DNA from: Solwaraspora sp. WMMD1047
GTDB taxonomy: Bacteria; Actinomycetota; Actinomycetes; Mycobacteriales; Micromonosporaceae
Assembly (NCBI RefSeq): GCF_029626155.1
Contig: NZ_JARUBL010000001.1
Span: 7,942,816-8,006,815, forward strand
DNA length: 64,000 nt
Direction of reading: 5' to 3'
The notes under the pieces are model-generated. The model ran no database searches and had not been told where the DNA came from. It saw nothing but the letters and a program-made list of their open reading frames with translations. Below, in pieces: positions 39,532 to 48,469 of the stretch; position 1 is the stretch's first letter; each line of letters starts with the position of its first letter. A program made the translations under genes and the position numbers.

Positions 39532-39746
39532 ACTAATGCCATATGTCCGCATAGAGCAAATTTCATTGGCATTAGTACCGTATCCAGCGGGCGATCCATT
39601 GGTTGGGCTAAGTGTCGCGGGCTGGCCGCGCCCCGTCGTACTTCCCCGCCGGACCGGGTTCATGCCCGCCGGTGGCCACCCGTTATCCACAGCCCGTGAG
39701 CTTCGTCTGAGCGCGCGGTAACCGAGTTATCCACAGTGTATCCCCA
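39532..39746. promoter_or_regulatory. AT-rich inverted repeat plus DnaA boxes in the murJ-pseudokinase gap
   Basis: The gap at 39419-39751 (333 bp) has no gene. It holds a perfect 9-bp inverted repeat ACTAATGCC (39532-39540) and GGCATTAGT (39568-39576) around a 27-bp AT-rich centre, unusual in this genome. Two exact DnaA boxes TTATCCACA (39683-39691, 39727-39735) follow, 44 bp apart, then a weaker GTATCCCCA (39738-39746). It resembles a small DnaA-binding locus about 22 kb from oriC. Confidence 0.65.
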
Positions 39747-39751
39747 GGGCG

Positions 39752-41533
39752 TCAGCGACCCAGCCGGCGGCGGATCATGGCCACCACCTCGGTGATCTCG
39801 TCGATCCTCAGCAGCATCGCCAGGCCGAGGTAGCTACCGCCGATCGCGACGCCACCGACCAGCAACTGGAGCAGCGACCCGAGGTTGCCGGGCAGCACGT
39901 CATCGGGCACCACCGTCACCACCAGCAGCCCGACCAGCGCCGAGCCGAGCGCGGCTGCCAGCACCTTGCCGAACGACCGGAAGATCCGGCCCAGCCCGAG
40001 CCGGCCGATCCGCCCGCGCAGCAGCCAGGCCGAGACCACGGCCGCGGCGACGTAGGAGACCGCGTTACCGATCATCAGGCCGGAGGCCGTGAAGGAGACA
40101 CTGAACGCGGCGAAGAGCCCCACCTGGACGGCCACCCGCAGCGCCACCACCGGAATGTTGATCAAAGCCGGGGTACGGGTGTCCGGCAGCGCGTAGAACG
40201 CGAACGTGAAGAGCTGGCTGATCGCGAACGGGATCAGCGCCAACGCCGAGACCAGCAGCACCGGGGCGGTGGCGGTCGCGTCCTCCGCCCGGAACGCCCC
40301 GTACCGGAACAGGATCACCGAGAGCGGCGTGGCGAGCACCGCGTAACAGACCGCGATCGGGGCCAGCACCGCGGTGACCGTCCGGGTCCCCCGGGACAGG
40401 TCGGCCGCCATGTCCCCGAACCGGCCGTCGGCCGCCGCGGCGCTCATCTGGGGCATCAGCGCGGTGATGATCGAAACCGCGATGATCCCGTGCGCCATCA
40501 TCAGCAGCAGGAACACGTTGTTGTAGATCAGCGGACCCGCCGCGTCCTCCCGGCCGGCCCGGTTGAGCAGGTTGAAGACCACCACCAGGCCGAGTTGGCT
40601 GACGGCCACGTAGCAGAACATCCAGGCGCCGAGCCGGCCCAACTCGGCCAGCCCCAGCGCCCGGAAGTCGAACCGGAACCGCCACCGGAACCCGACCTTG
40701 CGCAGCGCCGGGAGCAGGCCGGCGGCCTGCACCATCATCCCCAGCAGGGTGCCGCCGCCAAGCAGCGCGATTCGGTCGGTGGTCATCTCGCCGGGCTGGA
40801 TCAGCCGGGCGCCGTAGACCAGCGCGTACAGGCCGAAGGTGGCGATCTGCACAAGGTTGTTCAGGATCGGTGCCCACATCGGCGCGGCGAAGTGACCGCG
40901 GGTGTTCAACACCGCGCTCACCAGCGCCGAGAACCCGGTGAAGAAGATCATCGGGAGCATCAGCCGGGAGAGATCCTCGACCACCTCCCGGAACTCCGGC
41001 GCCTCGCCGCCGGCGTAGATCATCGTCAGCAGCGGGGCGGCGGCGACCGCGAGCACCGTCGCGGCGCCGAGGGTGAGCACCGCGAGGGTGAGCAGCCGCT
41101 GGGTGTACGCCTGCCCCTGGTCCGGGTCGGCCTTGCGGCGACGGACCAGGACCGGCACCAGGACGCTGGTCAGGATGCCGCCGAGCAGGAACTCGTAGAC
41201 CATCCCCGGGAAGATCTGCGCGGTGGTGTACGCGTTGCCGATGGTGGTGCCCAACGCGGCGGTGAGCACCAGCGTCCGCAGGAAGCCGGTGCCGCGGCTG
41301 ATCAGGCTGCCGACCGCCATCACCGCGCTGTTCGTCGCGGTGCTGCCGGTCACCGGACCGGCCTCGGCCGCCTGATCGATCGGCGGCTCGGTGGCGCGCA
41401 TCGCCGCCGGGTTGTGCGGGTCGTTCGCGAACCCGACCGGGGCCCGCGGGTCGGTGGAGATCACCGGGACGCCGTCGGGCGGGGGCGGAGCGCCGTCGGC
41501 GGCGTTCGCGCTGCGGTACAGCCCGCCACCCAT
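39752..41533 (-). CDS. murJ: Lipid II flippase MurJ (MviN)
   Basis: A 593-residue MOP-superfamily membrane protein with about 14 helices, moving lipid II across the cytoplasmic membrane for peptidoglycan assembly. Helices begin after a disordered ~65-residue N-terminus, at NSAVMAVGSLISRGTGFLRT, a typical MurJ start, and include PGMVYEFLLGGILTSVLVPV. The C-terminal region ends LLRIDEITEVVAMIRRRLGR. The ATG at 41533 with GGGAGG nearby was chosen; an open frame extends 77 codons upstream without conserved character. The pseudokinase gene follows. Confidence 0.94.
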   Translation of the reverse strand: MGGGLYRSANAADGAPPPPDGVPVISTDPRAPVGFANDPHNPAAMRATEPPIDQAAEAGPVTGSTATNSAVMAVGSLISRGTGFLRTLVLTAALGTTIGNAYTTAQIFPGMVYEFLLGGILTSVLVPVLVRRRKADPDQGQAYTQRLLTLAVLTLGAATVLAVAAAPLLTMIYAGGEAPEFREVVEDLSRLMLPMIFFTGFSALVSAVLNTRGHFAAPMWAPILNNLVQIATFGLYALVYGARLIQPGEMTTDRIALLGGGTLLGMMVQAAGLLPALRKVGFRWRFRFDFRALGLAELGRLGAWMFCYVAVSQLGLVVVFNLLNRAGREDAAGPLIYNNVFLLLMMAHGIIAVSIITALMPQMSAAAADGRFGDMAADLSRGTRTVTAVLAPIAVCYAVLATPLSVILFRYGAFRAEDATATAPVLLVSALALIPFAISQLFTFAFYALPDTRTPALINIPVVALRVAVQVGLFAAFSVSFTASGLMIGNAVSYVAAAVVSAWLLRGRIGRLGLGRIFRSFGKVLAAALGSALVGLLVVTVVPDDVLPGNLGSLLQLLVGGVAIGGSYLGLAMLLRIDEITEVVAMIRRRLGR

Positions 41534-41651
41534 CACAGCCTCCCAAGGGGTACGGCGACAGGACCGTCCGTCGGCACCGCCACCCGAGCTTAAGTAAACC
41601 GGTACGCCCGGCGCGGCCGCATCGGGGCCGGCCCGATAGGCTGGCGATCCC

Positions 41652-43118
41652 ATGTCCGAAACATCCGCGCCGAGCGCTGCCCAGTTGACGGCGGCGCAGC
41701 GTAACGCCGTCGCCGAGCTGCTCCGGGTCTCCCCGGTCGCCGACGAGCTCGGCCGCCGGTTCACCCGCGCCGGTCACGAGCTGCACCTGGTCGGTGGCTC
41801 GGTCCGGGACGCCCTGCTCGGCCGGCTCGGCGACGACCTCGACTTCTGCACCGACGCGCACCCGGACCAGACGCTGCGGGTGCTGGCCGGCTGGGCCGAG
41901 GCGATCTGGGAGACCGGCCGGGAGTTCGGCACCATCGGCGCCCAGCGCGGCGGCCTGCGGCTGGAAATCACCACCTTCCGCGCCGAGTCGTACGACCAGG
42001 TCAGCCGCAACCCGGTGGTCCGCTACGGGACCAGCCTGGTGGAGGACCTGGGCCGCCGGGACTTCACCGTCAACGCGATGGCGGTGAGCCTGCCCGAGCA
42101 CCGCTTCACCGACCCGTACGGCGGCCTGGCCGACCTGGCCGCCCGGTTGATCCGGACCCCGGCCACCCCGGGCGAGTCGTTCGGCGACGACCCGCTGCGG
42201 ATGCTGCGGGCGGCCCGGTTCGCCGCCCAGCTCCGGTTCACCGTCGAGCCGGCGGTGCTGGCGGCGATGACCGAACTCGCGGCGGACCTGGACCGGATCA
42301 CCGCCGAGCGGATCCGGGACGAGTTCACCAAGCTGCTCTGCGGTGCCGACCCGGTGGCCGGGCTGCGGCTGCTCGTCGACACCGGGCTCGCCGACCGGTT
42401 CCTGCCCGAGCTGTCCGGGCTGAAGCTGGAGATCGACGAGCACGCCCAGCACAAGGACGTCTACGAGCACACGCTGACCGTGGTCGAGAACGCGGTGGGG
42501 CACGAGCGGGCCGACCCGGAGCAGCACGGCTGCGACTTCGTCCTGCGGATGGCGGCCCTGATGCACGACGTCGGCAAGCCGGCGACGAAGGCGGTCGGCC
42601 CGGACGGCCGGGTCAGCTTCCACCACCACGAGGTGGTGGGCGCCCGGCTGACCAAGCAGCGGATGAAGGCGCTGCGCTACCCGAAGGACATCACCGCCCA
42701 GGTCGTCACGCTGGTCGGGCTGCACCTGCGGTTCTACGGCTATGGCCGGGGCGAGTGGACCGACTCGGCGGTACGCCGGTACGTGACCGACGCCGGTGAC
42801 CTGCTGCCCCGGCTGCACAAGCTGACCCGGTCGGACTGCACCACCCGTAACCGGCGCAAGGCGGCTCAGCTCTCCGCCGACTACGACGCCCTGGAGGAGC
42901 GGATCGCCCGGATCCAGGAGGCGGAGGACCTGGCCCGGGTCCGGCCCGACCTGGACGGCAACGCGATCATGGAGTTGTTGGGCGTACCGGCCGGCCCGGT
43001 GATCGGCCAGGCGTGGCGGCACCTCAAGGAGCTGCGGCTGGAACGCGGGCCGCTCGATCGGGACGAGGCGGAGGCCGAGTTGCTGCGCTGGGCGCGGGAG
43101 CGGGGCATCGTCGACTGA
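41652..43118 (+). CDS. CCA tRNA nucleotidyltransferase
   Basis: A 488-residue enzyme that adds or repairs the 3' CCA of tRNAs; both tRNA genes in this window lack encoded CCA. The catalytic head has GGSVRDALLGRLGDDLDFCT with the Asp-x-Asp metal site, then RRDFTVNAMAV and DPLRMLRAARFAAQL. An HD-type domain follows with AALMHDVGKPATK (~residue 300). TAGGCT at 41637-41642 is a likely -10 element only nine bases before the ATG, implying a very short leader. It is divergent from murJ. Confidence 0.95.
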   Translation: MSETSAPSAAQLTAAQRNAVAELLRVSPVADELGRRFTRAGHELHLVGGSVRDALLGRLGDDLDFCTDAHPDQTLRVLAGWAEAIWETGREFGTIGAQRGGLRLEITTFRAESYDQVSRNPVVRYGTSLVEDLGRRDFTVNAMAVSLPEHRFTDPYGGLADLAARLIRTPATPGESFGDDPLRMLRAARFAAQLRFTVEPAVLAAMTELAADLDRITAERIRDEFTKLLCGADPVAGLRLLVDTGLADRFLPELSGLKLEIDEHAQHKDVYEHTLTVVENAVGHERADPEQHGCDFVLRMAALMHDVGKPATKAVGPDGRVSFHHHEVVGARLTKQRMKALRYPKDITAQVVTLVGLHLRFYGYGRGEWTDSAVRRYVTDAGDLLPRLHKLTRSDCTTRNRRKAAQLSADYDALEERIARIQEAEDLARVRPDLDGNAIMELLGVPAGPVIGQAWRHLKELRLERGPLDRDEAEAELLRWARERGIVD

Positions 43119-43268
43119 CCGCCAGGTGTCCGGTGAACCTGCCCGAACCGGTGGTTACCGCCCGTGGCGCGCCTCGGATACCGTCGCAGGGCGGTGGGGG
43201 CGCCGACTCTGCGAGCGTGGCGGACGGCGAAGTGCGGGGTCGGGCGTGGAACAACTGGGGAGGCGAGC

Positions 43269-44231
43269 ATGCAGCCGTGCGCGGTCTGCGGCAGCGTGGC
43301 GATCAACACCGCTGGTTACTGTGCGCAGTGCGGGACGTTCCGCGGCGTCCCGGGCTACCAGCAGCAGGCCGGCGGCCAACCCGGGTACGGCCAACCGCCC
43401 GGTTACGCCCAGCAGCCACCCACCGGCTACCCGTCCAGCGGCGGGCCGGGTTACCCGTCCAGCGCCGGACCGGGCTATCCGACCAGTGGCGGACCGGGCT
43501 ACCCGACCAGCGGCGCGGCCGGCTACCCCGGCAGCGGCGGCTACCCGGGCGCCGGCGCCCCGGGGTACGCGCCCGGTGCCGGTTACCCGGGCACGCCCGG
43601 TTACCCCACCGCCTTCCAGGCCCCGGAGAGGCGCCGGTCCCTGCTGATGCCGTTGGTCGCGCTCGGTTCGACCCTGGCCGTGCTGGTGACCGCGATCGTG
43701 GTGGTGGTCGTGGTCCGCAGCGGCGGCGACGACACGACCCCGATCACCGGCCCGACCACCGGTCCGACGTCCGGCCCGAGCGCCGAGCCGACGTCGACCA
43801 CCGCCGACGGGGTCGACGACTGCCTGGTCGGCGAGTGGCAGGTCACCTCGCACAGCGAGGAGGTCCAGAACGAGGAGATGGGCAAGCTGCGGTTCACCGG
43901 CGGCGAAGGCGCCGGGCTGACCCTCAACGCCGACGGAACCGGCCGGTCCGACTACGGCAGCGGCACCGAGTTCGAGAGCCGCTGGCAGGGCCGGCCGATC
44001 GTGCTGGAGATCCGGGGCAGCTACACCTACCGGTACCGGACCGACGACGGTCAGGTCATCGTCTCCAACGTGGACTCGGACGCGGAGGCCCGGGTGCTTC
44101 TCGATGACGACCAACTCGGTCAGTGGGTCGAGTTTAGGCCGACGGCCACCACCGCCAGCTACACCTGCACCGGCACCGCGATGACCCAGAAGGCGCTGCT
44201 CTACACCACCAACTTCCGGCGGGTGAGCTGA
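43269..44231 (+). CDS. Zinc-ribbon, Pro/Gly/Tyr-rich single-pass membrane protein
   Basis: A 320-residue protein. The first 25 residues carry two Cys-x2-Cys pairs (MQPCAVCGSVAI, YCAQCGTF), a probable zinc ribbon. Residues ~30-115 are irregular repeats around Pro-Gly-Tyr-Pro. One helix (PLVALGSTLAVLVTAIVVVV, ~130-152) leads to an outer domain of ~170 residues with DDCLVGEWQVTSHSEEV and a lipocalin-like pattern of strands (GLTLNADGTGRSDYGSG). ATG start with GGGGAGGCGA. It nearly touches the convergent gene at 44236. Function unknown; perhaps an envelope-stress or lipid-related sensor. Confidence 0.8.
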   Translation: MQPCAVCGSVAINTAGYCAQCGTFRGVPGYQQQAGGQPGYGQPPGYAQQPPTGYPSSGGPGYPSSAGPGYPTSGGPGYPTSGAAGYPGSGGYPGAGAPGYAPGAGYPGTPGYPTAFQAPERRRSLLMPLVALGSTLAVLVTAIVVVVVVRSGGDDTTPITGPTTGPTSGPSAEPTSTTADGVDDCLVGEWQVTSHSEEVQNEEMGKLRFTGGEGAGLTLNADGTGRSDYGSGTEFESRWQGRPIVLEIRGSYTYRYRTDDGQVIVSNVDSDAEARVLLDDDQLGQWVEFRPTATTASYTCTGTAMTQKALLYTTNFRRVS

Positions 44232-44235
44232 CCGG

Positions 44236-45390
44236 TCAGGCCGGGGCCACCAGAATCCGCAGCTCGGCAAGGTCGGGCGGGATCGGCCGGCGCTCCAGTA
44301 CGGTACCGGCGGTGTCGACGAGGACGGCCCACCGGGCCGGCCGGTCCAGGTAGAGGATCCGGTCCGGCGCGACCCAGTGGGCGTCGCTCACCGGCAGCTC
44401 CCTCAGCGGCTCTCCGCTGGCTATCACCACCAGTTGCGTGCTGTGCTGGCCCTGGACCACGACCAGCCGGCCGTCCGGTGACCAGGCGGTCGGGCCGGCG
44501 GCGTCGCCGCGTACCGGAATGAAGTTTGTCGGTTTGCCGGTGACGGCGGAGAAGATCTGCAGCCCGCGGCGCGGATGCCGGACGCTCTCCGACCGGGCGC
44601 CGGCCGGATCGGTCTGGGCCAGCGCCACCCGCTTGCCGTCCGGCAGCCAGGTGAACTGGCAGTAGTCGGTGCAGAAGTAGCGTTCGGCGTCGACGGTGAA
44701 GATCTGCAGTCGACCCTTGACGGACAGCACCCCGAACGAGTGCCCGGCCGGAGTCTTGGCGGAGAGGGTGAGTAGCAGTTTGCTGCCGTCCGGCGACCAC
44801 TGCGGGTCGAGGATCCGCCCGCCCGTCCGGACCCAGCGCACCTCGTCGGTGTCGAGGTCGAGCAGTCCGGTCTCGGTGCGCCGGTCGTAGTCGAAGACGG
44901 CGGCGAAGCCGCCCTTGGGCGCGGCCCAGGTCTCGTCGTACCCGCTGATCGATCGGTAGCGGCCCTGGTCGCGGTCCAACACCAGCCCGGGGCTGGCCGG
45001 GCCGCCGGTGGAGGTTCCCCCGACGACGAGCCAGCCACCCGGCAACTCGAACGGTTGCCCCTTCCAGTCGGTGAGGGGCGGCGGCCCGACGGTGGGTGGC
45101 GGCCCGGCGGTCGGTGGCGGGGGCGTGCTCACCGGGGTGGCCGGTGGCGTCTGGGACACCGTCGGGGCGCCGGTGAGCTGGCCGACCGGATCGGGTCGAA
45201 GCCAGATGAACGGCCCGGTGATCGCGATCACGGCGGCTACCGCGGTGGCGGCGGTGGCGGTGATCCGGCGGCGGCGCCGGACCCGGCGGCCGCGCGCGAT
45301 GGCGCCCGGCAGCAGGTCGGCGGTGGGGCGGCCGTCGCCGGCCAGATCGTGTACGGCGGTCCGGAGCAGCCGCTCGGCGTCGCGGGTCAT
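44236..45390 (-). CDS. Membrane-anchored beta-propeller-like protein, partner of the SigE-type sigma factor
   Basis: A 384-residue protein. Residues 1 to ~35 are cytoplasmic (MTRDAERLLRTAVHDLAG), a membrane helix lies at ~42-62 (ITATAATAVAAVIAITGPF), then a Pro-rich linker and an outer domain of ~270 residues with repeated blades of the WDxPDG type (DPQWSPDGSKLLLTL, TWLPDGKRVALAQ, TAWSPDGRLVVVQG). Its ATG overlaps the sigma factor stop (ATGA), so the two are co-translated; an anti-sigma or co-sensing role is likely for this arrangement but not demonstrated by sequence. Confidence 0.8.
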   Translation of the reverse strand: MTRDAERLLRTAVHDLAGDGRPTADLLPGAIARGRRVRRRRRITATAATAVAAVIAITGPFIWLRPDPVGQLTGAPTVSQTPPATPVSTPPPPTAGPPPTVGPPPLTDWKGQPFELPGGWLVVGGTSTGGPASPGLVLDRDQGRYRSISGYDETWAAPKGGFAAVFDYDRRTETGLLDLDTDEVRWVRTGGRILDPQWSPDGSKLLLTLSAKTPAGHSFGVLSVKGRLQIFTVDAERYFCTDYCQFTWLPDGKRVALAQTDPAGARSESVRHPRRGLQIFSAVTGKPTNFIPVRGDAAGPTAWSPDGRLVVVQGQHSTQLVVIASGEPLRELPVSDAHWVAPDRILYLDRPARWAVLVDTAGTVLERRPIPPDLAELRILVAPA

Positions 45391-45911
45391 CGCAGTGCCT
45401 CCGATCGGGTGACGGCGTCGTCGAAGGCGGGCACCTGGGCGCGCAGTTTGGCCAGCGCCCGGGACGCCTGGCTGGCGACGGTGCCGACCTGGCAGCCGAG
45501 CGCCTCGGCGGTCTGCTCCACGCTGAGGTCCTCCAGGTAGCGCAGCACGAGTACGGCGCGTTGTCGGGGCGGCAGGGTCCGCAGGGCGTCCTGGAGCAGC
45601 AGCCGGACCGCGGTGTCGTGGTCGAGGTGGCCGCCGGCGGCCCGGTCCGGCAACGCGTCGAGGGACACCTCGGCGGGGCGCCGGCCGCGCCGCCGCCAGC
45701 CGGAGACCTGGTCGTTGTAGAGAATCCGGCGGACGTACGGCTCGGCGTCGCCGCGGATCCGGGGCCAGCGGGCGTACGCCTTGGCCAGGGCGCTCTGCAG
45801 CAGGTCCTCGCCGGCATGCCGGTCACCGGCGAGCGCGCTGGCCACCCGGAGCAGCGCCGCTCCCCGGGCGTTGACGAACGCGGTGAACTCCTGCTCGGTC
45901 GCCTGACCCAC
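45387..45911 (-). CDS. SigE-family (SigE70-like) ECF sigma factor
   Basis: A 174-residue sigma factor. Start MGQATEQEFTAFVNARGAAL is typical of the actinobacterial SigE-type group. Sigma2 contains HAGEDLLQSALAKAYARW, and sigma4 contains LPPRQRAVLVLRYLEDLSVEQ and EALGCQVGTVASQASRALAK. GTG start. It is followed by an overlapping membrane-protein gene as is common in this group. Targets unknown. Confidence 0.9.
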   Translation of the reverse strand: MGQATEQEFTAFVNARGAALLRVASALAGDRHAGEDLLQSALAKAYARWPRIRGDAEPYVRRILYNDQVSGWRRRGRRPAEVSLDALPDRAAGGHLDHDTAVRLLLQDALRTLPPRQRAVLVLRYLEDLSVEQTAEALGCQVGTVASQASRALAKLRAQVPAFDDAVTRSEALR

Positions 45912-45981
45912 GGACCACCTCCCCGTAGCACAGACGCCGGACGGCCGGATTAGTTTGCACGCCGCCGCCGGGTTCTGGCGC

Positions 45982-46050
45982 GCGTAGCTCGTGCTGGCGG
46001 CTGCGCTTAGCTCCTGGTGGCGGCTGTGCGTAGCTAGTGGTGGCAGCTCA
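45982..46050. repeat. Three 23-bp imperfect direct repeats
   Basis: Units at 45982-46004, 46005-46027 and 46028-46050 share GCGTAGCT and GTGGCGGCTG-like cores with a few changes. The third unit covers the stop codon of the VOC gene (46048-46050). Probably slippage in the spacer between the sigma and VOC genes. Confidence 0.8.
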
Positions 46051-46437
46051 GTGGCCCCGTTGGCCGGAGACGCAGAAGCGATTGCCCTCCGGGTCGGCCA
46101 GCACCACGTACGGCGGTGCGCCCGGTTCCAATTCGGCCGGGTAGTGCCGCCAGTCGACGCGTCGGGCGCCGAGCCGGATCAGCCGGTCGACCTCCTCGTC
46201 CAGGTCGCGGTCGCCGGCGTCGAGGTCGAGGTGGACGCGGGGAAATTCCTGGAGCGGGCTCTCGCTGACGTCCATGGCGATCGCGCTGCCGGACATCCCC
46301 GGTGGCGGCTCCAGGACGATCCACTCGTCACCGTCATACCGTGGCGGCCGTCGCACATACCCCAGTGCCTGCCGCCAGAATTCTCCGGCCCGCTTGTCGT
46401 CGGTTACGCCGAGGGAGATCTGCCCGATCGTCGTCAC
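46048..46437 (-). CDS. VOC (glyoxalase/bleomycin-resistance) family protein
   Basis: A 129-residue metalloenzyme-type fold with paired beta-alpha-beta units: MTTIGQISLGVTDDKRAGEF, RVHLDLDAGDRDLDEEV and VVLADPEGNRFCVSG. Such proteins include glyoxalases, antibiotic-binding proteins and dioxygenases; nothing here tells which. Start is a GTG at 46437. An IS701-type element begins only 10 bp upstream of its target duplication, so its original promoter and ribosome-binding site are separated from it. Confidence 0.85.
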   Translation of the reverse strand: MTTIGQISLGVTDDKRAGEFWRQALGYVRRPPRYDGDEWIVLEPPPGMSGSAIAMDVSESPLQEFPRVHLDLDAGDRDLDEEVDRLIRLGARRVDWRHYPAELEPGAPPYVVLADPEGNRFCVSGQRGH

Positions 46438-46451
46438 CTTGGGCAGGCTAG

Positions 46452-47865
46452 TACTCCAACGTCATTTGGCTTGTCTGCGCTGGTAGTGGGCTCGTCGGGC
46501 GCGGGCTTGGGATGTTCGTCGCCAGATTGACCAGTGCAGGGTGTGCGCTGATGGTGGCGATGTGGCGAGGAGGAAGGCGTTGAGGAGTCGGCGGATCTCG
46601 GCGACGGTCAACGCGATGATCTTCGGATCGGGGTCAGGGTCGGGGTCGGGCTGTTGTGCGGCGAGGATGGTCAGGATGGCCAAGGCGAGCATGGCCAGGG
46701 TGACGTGGCGGTGCCAGCCCGTCCAACCGCGGACCTGGTAGTGGTCGAGGCCGACCTGGCCTTTGCCGGTCTGGAACAGCTCTTCGATGCTCCATCGGGA
46801 GCCGGCCACTCGCACAAGTGTGTGCAGCGGGACGGGGCGGGGTGACCAGCACAGGTAGAAGGCCAGCTCACCGGTGGTGCGGTTGCGGCGGATCAGCAGC
46901 CACCGGTACTCGTCTGGCCTGGTGGCGGTGGTGATCCAGGCCCACAGGTACTCGCGTGGTCCTTTGGCCCCGGGGCCGCAGCTGTGCGGCTGCCACTCGC
47001 GGGTGGGGACCCGGTCGGCGAGGTCGTCGACGCGGATCAGGGTGCGGCCGTCGTTGACGGCCACGCGTCGGTCGCAGCCGACCGCCAGGACGTAGCCGAT
47101 CTCGCGTTGTTCCAGCTCAGCGCGCAGGCCCGGGTCGGCGCCGTAGACCTCGTCGCCGGTCACCCACCCGCATGGGACACCAGCGGCGATCGCGGCGACG
47201 ATCATCTGCCGGGCCAGGGCAGGCTTCGTGGCGAACCCGACCTGGTCGGGGACGCCGGCGAGGGCCAGGCGGTCGGGACGGTCGCACCAGGTCGTCTCCG
47301 GCAGGTAGAGCCGACGGTCGATCATCGCCCGCCCGCGCGGGGTGACGTAGGCCAGGAACACCCCGACCTGACTGTTCTCGACACGGCCGGCGGTGCCGGT
47401 GTACTGCCGCTGCACCCCGACCGAGCACACCCCTTTCTTCAGGAACCCGGTCTCATCGGCGACCAGCACCGCGTCGGGGTGGCCGAGCTGTTCGATCAAC
47501 CAGGAACGCACATCGTCGCGGACGGCGTCGGCGTCCCACACCGCTGTGCGCAGTAGCCGCTGCATCGCCTGCGGATCAGCGTTACCCGCCCGTTCCGCAA
47601 GCGACCAGCACGTCTTCCGTTCGGTGTCTGACAGCAGCCCTTCCACGAACTGCCCGGCCGTCGCCCGCGGCTCGGCCCGCACGAACCGATCAGCAACACG
47701 CGTCACCGCCTCATCCAGGATGACCCGCCACCGGGCGGGGTCTACGCTGTGGCCCACGGCCATCGCGCGATCTTCGGTTGTCCTCACAAACCATCGATGA
47801 TCAACGCGGTGGCCGCCCTCATCCCCACGCCACGCCCAACGCCGAAGCCAAGTGACGTTGGAGTA
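46452..47865 (-). mobile_element. IS701-family insertion sequence, 1414 bp, intact
   Basis: The ends are inverted repeats of 19 bp with one mismatch: TACTCCAACGTCATTTGGC at 46452-46470 and the complement of TACTCCAACGTCACTTGGC at 47847-47865. The direct 4-bp target duplication CTAG flanks it (46448-46451 and 47866-47869), which is the known preference of the IS701 family. It carries one transposase gene and lies between the divergent VOC and ogt genes, so the insertion split their shared promoter region. Confidence 0.95.
46462..47787 (-). CDS. IS701-family transposase
   Basis: A 441-residue DDE-type transposase. Candidate catalytic residues are in VLVADETGFLKKG, GWVTGDEVYGADPGLR and the C-terminal SRWSIEELFQTGKGQVGLDH. 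An N-terminal helical region precedes them. The frame is unbroken and the element has matching ends, so it may still move. The GTG at 47787 is the earliest start; an ATG at 47763 (MAVGHSVDPARW) is equally plausible. The C-terminus contains a DPDPDPDP run coded by short repeats. Confidence 0.93.
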   Translation of the reverse strand: MRTTEDRAMAVGHSVDPARWRVILDEAVTRVADRFVRAEPRATAGQFVEGLLSDTERKTCWSLAERAGNADPQAMQRLLRTAVWDADAVRDDVRSWLIEQLGHPDAVLVADETGFLKKGVCSVGVQRQYTGTAGRVENSQVGVFLAYVTPRGRAMIDRRLYLPETTWCDRPDRLALAGVPDQVGFATKPALARQMIVAAIAAGVPCGWVTGDEVYGADPGLRAELEQREIGYVLAVGCDRRVAVNDGRTLIRVDDLADRVPTREWQPHSCGPGAKGPREYLWAWITTATRPDEYRWLLIRRNRTTGELAFYLCWSPRPVPLHTLVRVAGSRWSIEELFQTGKGQVGLDHYQVRGWTGWHRHVTLAMLALAILTILAAQQPDPDPDPDPKIIALTVAEIRRLLNAFLLATSPPSAHTLHWSIWRRTSQARARRAHYQRRQAK

Positions 47866-47917
47866 CTAGCTCCCGGCCCCGACATGGTCATCCCGGTTGC
47901 CGGTCGATAATGGGCGG

Positions 47918-48415
47918 ATGCGCTGGGCCGTGGTCGAGTCCCCGATCGGTGAGCTGTCCGTCGCCGTGGACGAGGTAGGTGTCTGCGGCGTGCGGTTCGG
48001 CGCGGTCGACGGGGCACCGCCGGCCTCGTCGCTGGCGGGCACCGCCGGGATGGGGCTCAGCCGTGCGGTCGCCGAGCTGCGGTCGTACTTCGCCGGTGAG
48101 CTTGTCGACTTCACCCTGCCGCTGTCGGTGCGCCAGGGCTCGGAATTCGAGCGGGCCGTCTGGGGCGAGATGACCAGAATTCCGTACGGCGAGACGCGCA
48201 CCTATGGCCAGGTGGCCGCGATCGTGGGGGACGTGTCGGCGGCGCGGGCGGTCGGGGTGGCCTGCAACCGCAACCCGATCCCGGTGATCGTGCCCTGCCA
48301 CCGGATCGTCGGCGCGGGCGGCAAGCTGGTCGGCTTCGGCGGCGGCCTCCCGCGCAAGCGCCAACTCCTGGAGCTGGAGGCCCGCGTCACCTTCCAACAA
48401 GCTTGGGGCGGCTGA
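47918..48415 (+). CDS. ogt: Methylated-DNA-protein-cysteine methyltransferase
   Basis: A 165-residue suicide enzyme that moves the alkyl group from O6-alkylguanine to its own cysteine. The active site is PVIVPCHRIVG with Cys127; the helix-turn-helix RIPYGETRTYGQVAAIVGD and the final FGGGLPRKRQLLELE are canonical. The ATG at 47918 is preceded by GATAAT at 47906-47911, a -10 element six bases before it, which implies leaderless mRNA. An upstream GTG at 47897 is less likely. The IS element ends 48 bp upstream of the start (its target duplication 47866-47869). Confidence 0.93.
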   Translation: MRWAVVESPIGELSVAVDEVGVCGVRFGAVDGAPPASSLAGTAGMGLSRAVAELRSYFAGELVDFTLPLSVRQGSEFERAVWGEMTRIPYGETRTYGQVAAIVGDVSAARAVGVACNRNPIPVIVPCHRIVGAGGKLVGFGGGLPRKRQLLELEARVTFQQAWGG

Positions 48416-48469
48416 CCTGCCAGCGTCTGCCTTTCAGACCTAATATGCCGGAAGAGCAATATACCACCG

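Noticed and set aside
40065..43022. A 985-residue minus-strand frame across murJ and the CCA gene
   Set aside because: It runs opposite the CCA nucleotidyltransferase and then out of frame through murJ, and shows only repetitive, Arg/Pro-rich sequence.
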